Positions 27,601-35,163 of a stretch of 64,000 bases of DNA are shown here, one piece after another; position 1 is the first letter of the stretch; each line of letters starts with the position of its first letter. Both the position numbers and the translations under genes were made by a program. The notes beneath the pieces were generated by a model. It saw only the letters and a program-made list of their open reading frames with translations. It was not told the origin of the DNA and ran no database searches. Origin of the DNA: Beggiatoa leptomitoformis (GTDB lineage: Bacteria; Pseudomonadota; Gammaproteobacteria; Beggiatoales; Beggiatoaceae); contig NZ_CP012373.2 in NCBI RefSeq assembly GCF_001305575.3, forward strand, positions 124,001-188,000. The letters run 5' to 3'.

Positions 27601-28033
27601 ACTGATGAGTAAACACCAAATCCCGCCCAATATTCTATGCTTTGAAGTAGGGGAATCGATATTAATTGCGAATATTGCTAAGTCTGCGCAATTTATCCAT
27701 GCTTTACATGCCATGGGTTGTTATTTTTCTGTAGATGATTTTGGTCGAGGTTTGTCTTCTTTTTCCTATTTTAAAGAATTACATGTCGATTATTTAAAAA
27801 TTGATGGTGCATTTGTTAAAGACATTGCAAAAGAAGAAATTGATTACGCACTAGTTGCCTCTATCAATCACATAGCGCATATCATGGGATTTCAAACGAT
27901 TGCAGAATTTGTTGAAAACGAGGGCGTTTTAAGCAAATTGCGGGAAATTGGCGTGGATTTCGCGCAGGGCTACCATGTTGCCGAACCTAAACCGTTAGAA
28001 CAATTGGCTGGTGTTTGGATGATGCCACGTTAG
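24629..28033 (+). CDS. Ammonium transporter fused to PAS-PAS-GGDEF-EAL
   Basis: 1134 residues from a GTG at 24629. Residues 1-400 are an Amt/Rh channel domain: FLVFLMQAGFLCLESGLTRSKN, VVHSVGGW with the first pore His, and VPTHLAAGIWG with the second. Then come two PAS domains (about 440-560 and 570-690), a GGDEF domain with intact LGGDEF near residue 780 and an inhibitory RGTD site before it, and an EAL domain (890-1130) keeping the DDFGRG and LKID motifs but with EIF in place of EAL. It should sense or transport ammonium and set c-di-GMP levels. The GGDEF half looks active; EAL activity is less certain. No glnK is adjacent. Confidence 0.92.
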   Translation: MDNIHLYLNMLWVCVSAFLVFLMQAGFLCLESGLTRSKNTINVAFKNLADFSIAVILYWMFGFALMFGTSFYGWVGNSHFFLAVQTESAWTTTFFIFEVMFCATATTILSGAVAERFRLVAYLFVTAFSSGLIYPLFGHWAWGGALLGTQGWLQARGFIDFAGSSVVHSVGGWVSLAALLVIGARTGRFLNGQVSRVNGSNLPLSMLGLCLLLFGWFGFNGGSTLALNDAVPAIIANTLLSGIAGSLTTSAIGWYRDGYAEVSHLINGMLAGLVAITAGCHAVSIADAVLIGAVGGIVFLLADNLLLRLKIDDAVGAVPTHLAAGIWGTLAVGILGDLSILDTGLSRFEQISIQLLGILVCALWSFGSAYFFLSTLNRFFPLRVSFEDEEKGLNLSEHGAKTDLIDLLTIMQSHEKKGYVGNHVPAEPFTEVGQIARQYNRVMTALDKATAQLRLIINDIRDGVVTFNRNGVITSFNTGAEQLFGYSANTIIGRSVAILWLREDPHFLTNVYEMTLPVGSKREITAKRQDQTVFMVELTVTQSWLQREVIYTTLIRDITERKRMEEQLSAEKELAQTTLASIGDAVITTDSTGKITYLNPVAETLTGWEQNEVVGQNISLVYHLIDEITRNSLQTPAQRLNQNNITSKTNHAILIRRDGHEVALEDSVAPIRNQQGVMMGMVVVFHDVTKSRKLAQQLSYQAKHDALTGLVNRTEFEQRLHYLLENSEQERARHVLCYMDLDNFKIVNDTCGHVAGDELLRQITALFKTRVRGTDTLARLGGDEFGVLFQNCGIEQAENVAEQLREAVQKFRFIWNNQNFGVGVSIGLVELTGNGETLASLQAAADTACYIAKDTGRNRIHVFQQDDLQGKEQPEPVQWLHRIEHALQADRLRLLFQSLCPLRKELDDNTGYYEIFVSLLDNNNRLIPPGAFIPAAERYNIMPLIDRWVVRNTLAWLGDYIRQGKHPIHLCMVNLSVTAVGDEDFLKLVAELMSKHQIPPNILCFEVGESILIANIAKSAQFIHALHAMGCYFSVDDFGRGLSSFSYFKELHVDYLKIDGAFVKDIAKEEIDYALVASINHIAHIMGFQTIAEFVENEGVLSKLREIGVDFAQGYHVAEPKPLEQLAGVWMMPR

Positions 28034-28212
28034 CAAAGGTAATACAGATACTACCGCTTAAAGTGGTGTTGTTTGTTTACTTAATTTTTTAAAAATGATA
28101 GCAAACAAGCCATTAAAGTGATTTAAATTTAAGCTTAGCAGTCCTGACAGGACGGCTAATCCTTCATATCATTTCATAGTGCGTTTACTATAACTACCAG
28201 TAGAGTATTAAC

Positions 28213-28617
28213 ATGAATCAACCGCAAAACACACCTCCTGCAAACGATGCGTTAAATTTTCGGACTATCGCGATGCCTGCCGACACGAATTATAACGGTG
28301 ATGTTTTCGGTGGTTGGTTACTCGCGCAGATGGACATTGCAGGCGGAAATTATGCGTTTCAACATGCAAAAGGACGGGTTGCAACGGTTGGAATAGAAGC
28401 CATGAGTTTCCACTTACCTGTTTATGTCGGGGATGAGGTGAGTTGTTATTGTCATACCTTACGCACGGGCAATACGTCCATTACAGTGCATATAGAAACA
28501 TGGGTTAGACGACTTAAAGATAATCAAGTTGTGAAAGTGACGGAAGGTAATTTTATCTTTGTGGCGTTGGATGATAAAGGTAAAAAACGGCAAATTCCTA
28601 GCCAGTTAGCGGAGTAA
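28213..28617 (+). CDS. yciA: Acyl-CoA thioesterase, YciA type
   Basis: 134 residues, single hot-dog domain. RTIAMPADTNYNGDVFGGWL carries the conserved Asn and Asp region of the YciA/BACH group, and VATVGIEAMSFHLPVYVGDEV continues the fold. Hydrolyses a range of acyl-CoAs to free acids and CoA. The usual length is about 130. It is followed after six bases by a 66-residue gene. Confidence 0.93.
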   Translation: MNQPQNTPPANDALNFRTIAMPADTNYNGDVFGGWLLAQMDIAGGNYAFQHAKGRVATVGIEAMSFHLPVYVGDEVSCYCHTLRTGNTSITVHIETWVRRLKDNQVVKVTEGNFIFVALDDKGKKRQIPSQLAE

Positions 28618-28623
28618 ATAAAT

Positions 28624-28824
28624 ATGAATGAAGACCTTATTGAAAAAAGACAGATTATTTTAGCTGCCCGCCAAGCCGCACACAGTGGGCTAAAAGCCAG
28701 TGCAAACCCGTATCCTGTTGATACAGAAAACTATATGACATGGCAACATTTTTATACGATGGCGCAGAATGCAGGTTCGATGCAATGTTTATATGCGGCT
28801 GAGTATGAGGCTTCAGCCTATTAA
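28624..28824 (+). CDS. Small protein, faint resemblance to ribosome modulation factor
   Basis: 66 residues, six bases after yciA and so probably co-transcribed. The pattern A-x(3)-AHSGLKASANPYP ... TWQHFY resembles the Rmf/CrpP group (Gly, Ala, ProTyr, Trp spacing), but the basic residues that Rmf uses to hold ribosomes are few here. The assignment is a guess from spacing only. Confidence 0.55.
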   Translation: MNEDLIEKRQIILAARQAAHSGLKASANPYPVDTENYMTWQHFYTMAQNAGSMQCLYAAEYEASAY

Positions 28825-28836
28825 TGGATTAATTAT

Positions 28837-28880
28837 CTGAATCAGGATGTTTGTGAATAATATGGTTAATCCTGATTCAG
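28837..28880. repeat. Short copy of the dispersed inverted repeat
   Basis: CTGAATCAGGAT (28837-28848) pairs with ATCCTGATTCAG (28869-28880). It is a shortened version of the arms at 22409-22535 and lies between convergent genes. Confidence 0.6.
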
Positions 28881-28963
28881 CGGTTCTGTTACCAACAAAT
28901 GCGTTGGTAGTGTTAAATAGGGGAAACCGTTTTCAGCTTGACGGTTTTATCACTACCCGTTGT

Positions 28964-29704
28964 TTATCCTTGTCGTTTTGATAATAAGCGGCGTAATTGT
29001 CCGCGCCACCATAAATAAAAACCTGTGCCAATTAAAAATAGAAAAATCGCGGCAATCACATCTCCCCATACCCATTCTGCATCATGTCCTACAATCGCAC
29101 TACCTGTGTGTAAATCACGAATAAACCGTGCAACGCTAATTTCACCGCTTTGGTTTTCGCTAGGCGGAAGTTTGGCAAGTATGGGGCTAAATTCTTTTAC
29201 CGCTGTCCAATTCTTCCCTTCATCTTGGCTGGTTTGTAAGGCTTTACCACGTAAAGCGAGATAAAGTTGATTATTTGCAACAAACGCATTGAGAATAAAA
29301 CCGCGTGGACTAATGCGTTTCCACTCGCCTACTTGTTCTATCCATAAGCCTTGTTGGGTTAAAACGATGATTTTTTCCGCTAGTGGTAGTAATGCACGTA
29401 TTTCTTGCCCTGCAAACGCAGGAATCAATTGCACCGTGTCGCCTATTTGACGAACTAAACCGCCGCGTGTGCCTATCCATGCGCCATCTGCAACAGGAAT
29501 AAAAATGCGTATATCTGCTTGTGGGTCGTCGCGTGGGGCTTCACGATAAGCAGGTAGCCAACCAACATTTATCATGATGTCCCGAAAACCAAGGGCTTGT
29601 CCGTGATAGATAAAAATGGCACTGAGGGCGACGATGAGAAAAGGGATTGCTAAGACGATAGATAACCAAGCATGCCATGTACGCGCATTAAATTTTAATC
29701 GCAT
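28964..29704 (-). CDS. PepSY-type membrane protein of iron-uptake cluster
   Basis: 246 residues. An N-terminal helix (WLSIVLAIPFLIVALSAIFIYHGQALGF) and a C-terminal helix (VIAAIFLFLIGTGFYLWWR) flank a periplasmic beta-rich domain with repeated short strands (ADGAWIGTRGGL, QQGLWIEQVGEW). The pattern is that of PepSY-associated TM proteins, which often accompany TonB siderophore receptors. Last gene of the cluster led by the receptor at 30605-32737, all on the minus strand. A role in ferric-siderophore reduction is only suggested by context. Confidence 0.7.
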   Translation of the reverse strand: MRLKFNARTWHAWLSIVLAIPFLIVALSAIFIYHGQALGFRDIMINVGWLPAYREAPRDDPQADIRIFIPVADGAWIGTRGGLVRQIGDTVQLIPAFAGQEIRALLPLAEKIIVLTQQGLWIEQVGEWKRISPRGFILNAFVANNQLYLALRGKALQTSQDEGKNWTAVKEFSPILAKLPPSENQSGEISVARFIRDLHTGSAIVGHDAEWVWGDVIAAIFLFLIGTGFYLWWRGQLRRLLSKRQG

Positions 29705-29830
29705 GAAAATTGCCTTTATAAATAGGAATAAATTAAAAAACTAGACTAGTAACCCTGTTGCAAAAGTAGTATGGATACCACCGTTTTAAACAATATGGTT
29801 TATGCTTTTGCAAAAAATAATGGTGTTGTG

Positions 29831-30511
29831 TTATACATCTGCCCACATTCTTAAAAGATTGTGATAACAGCCCGTGAGTTGTACCCGAGCGGTTTCATCG
29901 CTATTCGTTTGGTTTAGGCGTTGAATAGCCGTATCCATGTCGAACAACATCGCACGTTGTGCATCATCACGTATCATGCTTTGAATCCAAAAAAATGAGG
30001 CAATGCGTGCGCCACGGGTGACTGTAGCAACACGGTGTAAACTGGTTGATGGGTAAACAACCATATCTCCTGCCGCAAGTTTTACCGCGTTTACACCATA
30101 AGTATCTTCTATGAGTAACTCACCACCCTCGTATTCATCGGGGTTTGCCAGAAATAAGGTAGCCGATACGTCAGTGCGAATTTTTAGTGCATTATGAGGC
30201 AGTAGGCGTACAGCATTGTCGATGTGGTTGCCAAAATACATGCCTTCGGTATAACAGTTAAACATGGGTGGATAAACACGTAATGGCAATGCAGCACTGA
30301 TAAACAGAGGATTGCGCTCAATTGCCGCAAGCACTAATTCGCCAAGCTCTTGCGCGATGGGGGAGTTTTCAGGAAGTTGGTGATTATTTTTAACATGATA
30401 GCCTTGATAGCCCGCCGTAACGCGTCCGTCAATCCAACCTGTGATAGCAAGGCGTTCTCGACAGTATTGCACCTGTTCTGCGGTGAGAACTGTTGGGATA
30501 GATAACAGCAT
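29831..30511 (-). CDS. PKHD-type Fe(II)/2-oxoglutarate dioxygenase (PiuC/YbiX)
   Basis: 226 residues, the family length. The jelly-roll iron ligands appear as [10 protein letters not shown] (His, Asp) and [22 protein letters not shown] (His, then the 2-oxoglutarate Arg). PiuC/YbiX genes stand beside TonB siderophore receptors and are iron-regulated; the substrate is unknown. It lies 93 bases after the receptor gene in the same direction. Confidence 0.93.
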   Translation of the reverse strand: MLLSIPTVLTAEQVQYCRERLAITGWIDGRVTAGYQGYHVKNNHQLPENSPIAQELGELVLAAIERNPLFISAALPLRVYPPMFNCYTEGMYFGNHIDNAVRLLPHNALKIRTDVSATLFLANPDEYEGGELLIEDTYGVNAVKLAAGDMVVYPSTSLHRVATVTRGARIASFFWIQSMIRDDAQRAMLFDMDTAIQRLNQTNSDETARVQLTGCYHNLLRMWADV

Positions 30512-30604
30512 AATGGTAAGTGAAATAGATAGTAATGAGATTTATAAAATGCTTTCCACCGTTTACAAGATGGAAAGCGGTTTACATTTTTGTCGTCAGT
30601 TCAG

Positions 30605-32737
30605 TTAGAAACGATATGAGACGCTTAAAATACCCGTTCTGCCTTCCACAGGCACAGCCCGCCCTGATGAAGCGGTTTCAAAGTATTCTTCATCTGTTAG
30701 ATTTTGCAGATTAAAACGAATGTCATATTCTGGCTGATGATACGCTAAGGTCGCATCAAAACGGGTATAGCCATCAATCGTTGCTGTGTTGGCGTTATTC
30801 ACAAAACGGTCGGCTGAGTAAATCAAACCGCCACCCGCTTCCCAATCGCCCAGAAAGCGGTAGGTTGTCCATAAAGAAGCGGTATGTTTTGGCGTGTTTT
30901 GTAACTTTTTACCTTGTATGGGGACGTTACTTTGCACATCATTGGATTTGGTAATTTCACTGTCTAAGAAGGTGTAACCCGAGAAAACTTGCCAGTTAGC
31001 GGTAATACGTCCTGTTACGCCTAATTCAAAGCCTTGTACGCGGTTTTCACCATCTAAAATTTGTAAATCACTGTTGAGCGGGTCTGTCGTGCGTGCGTTG
31101 GTCTTATCAACACGGAATAATGCACCGTTTAAGGACAAGCCACCGTCGAGTAAATCTAATTTACCGCCCAATTCCATAGAGCGGTTTTTTTCAGGGTCTA
31201 GATTTTTGTTTGCATCGCTCAATGTCATTGCTTCAGCAGAAGGATTGAATGAAGTACCGTATGAGGCATAATAGGATTGAAAATCAGATGGTTGATAAAT
31301 AACGCCAATGCGTCCACTGGTCATCTTATCAGTCCGCGACCGTTGTGTGTCCACCCCTGCTGCGGTGCGACTTAAGCTATCCACCGCATAACGGTCCCAC
31401 CGTAACCCAGCGGTTACTTTCCATTCTTTGGTTAATTCTAGTTGGTCATTTAGATACAGAGCAAAGGTATCGCCTTCACTATCCGTGTATGTGCCTAAAG
31501 TCCGTGTCGCTGTATCAGGTGTGGACTGATAAAAAGGATTGGCCGCATTGGTGGAGGGTAATCCTGTCCATGTATAACCCTGATTTTCATAATTATCGCG
31601 CCCAACTTCAACACCTGTGGTCACTGTATGACGCATTCCTGCCGTTTCAAATCGGGCGATTAAATCAGTTTGGTTATAAAGGGAAGAATCATCAATTTCG
31701 CGGTCACGACGACTACGGGTAATGGTGACATCTTCTAACGGTGTAGCTGCTGTTACGCTGGCAGAATTTGCAATTGAAACAGGAGTGGGTGATGCATCAA
31801 TACGCGAGCTGTTGTATTGAATTTGGCTACGAATTTGAAAGGTTGTGGACAATTGATGCTCTAAACGAACCGAGAGAATATCGCTATCTTGGTCATAGTT
31901 ATCATCAGTCAAGCCATAAAAATTATTGGTTGATACATCAATGGGTGTACCGTTAATTAATGGAAAACCATAATCTGGAATATCGCTACGCCGTTGATGA
32001 ACAGAGGAAATAGTTAATTCTGTGGGTGTACCAATCCCAAAGCGGATAGAGGGTGCAATGCCAAATCGTTCCGATTCGGTAATATCGCGCGTGGAGTTAT
32101 TGCTATGTGCTAAGCCTGCAATACGAAAGGCAGCCGTAGGAGAAATGGCTTGATTAATGTCTAATGTAGTACGGTAATAGTCATCTGTGCCAATACTAAC
32201 GCCAAATTCATTACTTGATGTTAGATTTGCCACTTTGCTAACTTGATTAATAACCCCACCTGTAGAACCCCGTCCAAATTGCATAGATGAAGGCCCTTTT
32301 AACACCTCGACCGCTTCTAAAAAAAAGGTTTCTCTGGAAACTTGAGAACGGTCACGAAATCCGTCTAAAAATATATCAGTACGCGCCGAAAAGCCGCGTA
32401 AATTGATATTATCCCCAATGACTCCCCCCTCACCTGCGGATAAAGTAATTCCCGGTACATTCCGCAGAGCCTCTGTTAAATCTGTCGCCCCTTGTGCTTC
32501 CATAACGGCTTTATTAATCACAGTGACTGACTGTGGCACATCCCGCAATAACATGGGTACTTTGCCGCCGACCGTGGTTTTAGTCGGCGCATAATCATCA
32601 TCATTCGTTGTGGTTGCTTGTACTTTAACTTCAGGTAAGGTTGTCACGTCGTCTTGTGCAAAAGCAGACCAAGCTAAAGGAGCCGTTGCAGCAGTTAATA
32701 AAGCAGCAACAAGGGGAGTGCGTCTTGAATACATCAA
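30605..32737 (-). CDS. TonB-dependent siderophore receptor
   Basis: 710 residues. Signal peptide (ends near SAFA), then the plug: VPMLLRDVPQSVTVINKAVM, NVPGITLSAGEGG, INLRGFSARTDIFLDGFRD, EVLKGPSSMQFGRGSTGGVINQVSK; then the 22-strand barrel ending in SVSYRF with the final Phe recognised by the BAM machine. Most like Fiu/CirA-type catecholate receptors. A TonB box is not obvious near the mature start. A Fur-box-like palindrome lies about 95 bases upstream at 32830-32848, so iron repression of the three-gene cluster is likely. Confidence 0.94.
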   Translation of the reverse strand: MMYSRRTPLVAALLTAATAPLAWSAFAQDDVTTLPEVKVQATTTNDDDYAPTKTTVGGKVPMLLRDVPQSVTVINKAVMEAQGATDLTEALRNVPGITLSAGEGGVIGDNINLRGFSARTDIFLDGFRDRSQVSRETFFLEAVEVLKGPSSMQFGRGSTGGVINQVSKVANLTSSNEFGVSIGTDDYYRTTLDINQAISPTAAFRIAGLAHSNNSTRDITESERFGIAPSIRFGIGTPTELTISSVHQRRSDIPDYGFPLINGTPIDVSTNNFYGLTDDNYDQDSDILSVRLEHQLSTTFQIRSQIQYNSSRIDASPTPVSIANSASVTAATPLEDVTITRSRRDREIDDSSLYNQTDLIARFETAGMRHTVTTGVEVGRDNYENQGYTWTGLPSTNAANPFYQSTPDTATRTLGTYTDSEGDTFALYLNDQLELTKEWKVTAGLRWDRYAVDSLSRTAAGVDTQRSRTDKMTSGRIGVIYQPSDFQSYYASYGTSFNPSAEAMTLSDANKNLDPEKNRSMELGGKLDLLDGGLSLNGALFRVDKTNARTTDPLNSDLQILDGENRVQGFELGVTGRITANWQVFSGYTFLDSEITKSNDVQSNVPIQGKKLQNTPKHTASLWTTYRFLGDWEAGGGLIYSADRFVNNANTATIDGYTRFDATLAYHQPEYDIRFNLQNLTDEEYFETASSGRAVPVEGRTGILSVSYRF

Positions 32738-33051
32738 AAATCCTCTTAAAAATCAGCAAGTATATAATTTATCTCTAAAAACTATGATTTTATATTTTTG
32801 TTATGGCTATTTATATAAACATAAAGGCGAATGATAATCAATATCATTTAATTTTTATAAGAATAGCCATAAGATGGGGTAAGTCTCTTAGTAAACAGGG
32901 AAAAATTATTTTTGCTTAGACTTAAGTTATTTAAAAATAATAAGTTATAAATTTATGACACCAACATAACGAGGAGAATAGCTGAGTTTCTCCTTGCTGT
33001 TGATAGTGAGGGAATATTAAGTGATTAAGGATATTCCTTATAAACGTTTAT
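32738..33051. other. Intergenic region before the iron cluster
   Basis: 314 bases between the TonB receptor start and the end of radA. Holds the Fur-box-like site and an AT-rich promoter stretch; nothing else is seen. Confidence 0.6.
32830..32848. promoter_or_regulatory. Fur-box-like operator
   Basis: A 19-base palindrome: AATGATA, five bases, TATCATT. It fits the GATAAT/ATTATC pattern of Fur operators and stands in front of an iron-transport cluster. Confidence 0.7.
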
Positions 33052-34458
33052 CTACACGCTATATAAGGCATCGACTAAGCGAATCACGGGAATCACTTCT
33101 ATATCGGGTAATATTTCTTTTGGTGCATTTGCCTTAGGAACAATAGCTCTTTTAAATCCATGCTTTGCTGCTTCACGTAAGCGTTCTAAACCGTTTGGTA
33201 CAGGACGAATTTCACCTGCTAATCCAACTTCACCAAATACGACTAACTCTTTAGATAAGGGCACATTTTTTAAACTGGATAAAATTGCCAACAATACGGC
33301 TAAATCCGCACCTGTTTCACTTACCCGTACACCGCCAACAACATTTACAAATACATCTTGGTCATACGTTACTACGCCACCATGACGACTTAAGACAGCC
33401 AACAACATGGCTAAACGATTTTGATCTAATCCCAACGTTACACGGCGCGGATTAGGCATGTGTGATGTATCAACCAGTGCTTGCACCTCTACTAACATCG
33501 GGCGACTGCCTTCTCGTGTGACCATAATCACACTGCCCGCAACCTCTTCTTCATGACGCGATAAAAAAATGGCTGATGGGTTGCTAACTTCTTTTAACCC
33601 TCTATCAGTCATTGAAAAAATACCCAACTCATTAACCGCACCAAAGCGGTTTTTAATCGCACGAATAACCCGAAAACGGCTATCACTCTCGCCCTCAAAA
33701 TATAATACGGTGTCAACCATGTGTTCTAATACACGCGGGCCCGCCAATGCCCCCTCTTTAGTAACATGTCCAACAAGGAAAATAGCGGTATTACTTTGTT
33801 TTGCAAACCGCACTAATTGAGCAGCACTTTCACGTACTTGTGCAACAGAACCTGGTGCAGATTGTAAAACATCGGTATAAACCGTTTGAATCGAATCGAT
33901 AACCATAATCTTGGGTTGTTCGGTTTTTGCAATCTGCAAAATTCGCTCGATATGCGTTTCAGTTAATAGTTTAATTCTGTTAACATTTAACCCCAAGCGT
34001 TGCGCCCGTAAACTGACTTGTTGAGGGGATTCCTCACCCGTTACATACAAAGGCATATTGCCATCATGGGCTTTATGTTTTTTAGATTGTGCTGTGTCAG
34101 GTTGATGTATCTGGCTCATTTCTGCCAGTGTTTGCAATAATAACGTGGATTTACCAATACCGGGGTCGCCCCCTATTAGCACCACTGAACCACTGACCAA
34201 TCCCCCCCCTAAAACACGGTCTAATTCTGCAAGTCCACTTAACATCCGTGTTTCTTCTTGCACTTCAATCGCGTCTAACATCAAGATTGCTTGTGGTTGT
34301 GTGCCTGCATAACCGCTTAATCGCCGATTTTTAGCGGTTTCTTCCAATACAGTTTCTTCAAGGCTATTCCATGCGTGACAGTCTGGACATTGTCCTAACC
34401 ATTTTGAAGCAATAGCACCACAGGCTTTACAGGTGTAAGCAGTTTTTATTTTGGACAT
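33052..34458 (-). CDS. radA: DNA repair protein RadA
   Basis: 468 residues. N-terminal C4 zinc finger (CKACGAIASKWLGQCPDC), RecA-like ATPase with Walker A GGDPGIGKSTLL, the RadA-specific KNRFGAVNELG motif, and a C-terminal Lon-like domain (VGLAGEIRPVPNGLERLREA). Drives branch migration at recombination intermediates. Normal length. Downstream of hfq on the same strand. Confidence 0.96.
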   Translation of the reverse strand: MSKIKTAYTCKACGAIASKWLGQCPDCHAWNSLEETVLEETAKNRRLSGYAGTQPQAILMLDAIEVQEETRMLSGLAELDRVLGGGLVSGSVVLIGGDPGIGKSTLLLQTLAEMSQIHQPDTAQSKKHKAHDGNMPLYVTGEESPQQVSLRAQRLGLNVNRIKLLTETHIERILQIAKTEQPKIMVIDSIQTVYTDVLQSAPGSVAQVRESAAQLVRFAKQSNTAIFLVGHVTKEGALAGPRVLEHMVDTVLYFEGESDSRFRVIRAIKNRFGAVNELGIFSMTDRGLKEVSNPSAIFLSRHEEEVAGSVIMVTREGSRPMLVEVQALVDTSHMPNPRRVTLGLDQNRLAMLLAVLSRHGGVVTYDQDVFVNVVGGVRVSETGADLAVLLAILSSLKNVPLSKELVVFGEVGLAGEIRPVPNGLERLREAAKHGFKRAIVPKANAPKEILPDIEVIPVIRLVDALYSV

Positions 34459-34554
34459 GGGAGATTTAGGAAGAATTGAGCAGCCCTTACTTTGGTTGAC
34501 AGTGAAGGGCTAAAAAGAAAGTGTGATTACAGCCAGCAAAACACTACCCTATCG

Positions 34555-34839
34555 TTATGAATGATGAGGGGGTTTGTCATCAACTGCATGTTGCGGTGGA
34601 GTTGCATGTGGAGTTGCATGTTGTGGTGAAATCGTTGAAATAGCATGTTTATACACAACTTGGCTAGCGGTATGTGTATCATTTTCTAACACAATGCAAT
34701 ACCTATCGTATGTATTAATCCGACCACTTAAACGGATGCCATTTGTGAGATAAATGGATACCATCACTTTACCATCACACAAGGCCTTTAATAATCCATC
34801 CTGTAATTGCATGCTTTTGTCTTGATTATTGTTTGTCAT
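34555..34839 (-). CDS. hfq: Hfq-like RNA chaperone, divergent
   Basis: 94 residues. The Sm fold is clear: [10 protein letters not shown] (helix), [15 protein letters not shown] (Sm1), and [12 protein letters not shown] (Sm2 with Tyr-Lys-His). It differs from standard gammaproteobacterial Hfq at places such as [14 protein letters not shown] and has a His/Pro-rich tail ([15 protein letters not shown]). The usual neighbours miaA and hflX are absent; radA follows. It may be a second Hfq paralogue. Confidence 0.85.
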   Translation of the reverse strand: MTNNNQDKSMQLQDGLLKALCDGKVMVSIYLTNGIRLSGRINTYDRYCIVLENDTHTASQVVYKHAISTISPQHATPHATPPQHAVDDKPPHHS

Positions 34840-34913
34840 AGTCTAGCAATGTTCCTGTCACATTTTTGCAAAATCGCCAATTTATAGTATGTCCCGCATC
34901 TATGTTCTTTTTG

Positions 34914-34952
34914 GGCAGAACGCGATCCCTGTCTCTACGTTCTGCCTTTTTT
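34914..34952 (+). terminator. Plus-strand terminator with no gene in front
   Basis: Nine-base perfect stem (34914-34922 with 34938-34946) and six T. Both flanking genes are on the minus strand, so it may end a small RNA divergent from hfq. Confidence 0.45.
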
Positions 34953-35044
34953 CTACGCTGTTCCCGTTTTTACATTAGTTGCTAGTTCTCATTATATACG
35001 TTGTGGCGTGAATAATCAGTGACACGGTACTGCCACGTTATTTT

Positions 35045-35097
35045 TTAATAATTCTGGAAATTCTATCAATTCTGAAAATTCTGGTTCAGACAATCTT
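35045..35097. repeat. Half copy of the dispersed inverted repeat
   Basis: TTCTGAAAATTCTGGTTCAG followed by ACAATCT matches the right arm of the 22409-22535 copy with one change; the left arm is missing. Confidence 0.5.
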
Positions 35098-35163
35098 TAG
35101 TTTTGTACGTAAAAAGACAAACAATGGTTCATGCCTAAAAACGCTGATGCAAACAATATTCAA

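Larger units (their letters stand above)
34840..35163. other. Intergenic region with plus-strand hairpin and repeat
   Basis: 324 bases between hfq and the dehydratase gene, both on minus. It contains a GGCAGAACG/CGTTCTGCC hairpin followed by T6 on the plus strand (34914-34952) and a half copy of the dispersed repeat (35045-35097). Confidence 0.55.

Noticed and set aside
28041-28075. Short motif around ACTACCGC and GTGGTG, seen loosely near 17731, 29773 and 50291
   Set aside because: Too short and too variable to call a repeat family by eye.
31345-31722. 125-codon frame opposite the TonB receptor gene
   Set aside because: Lies wholly inside a well-supported gene on the other strand and has no recognisable domain.
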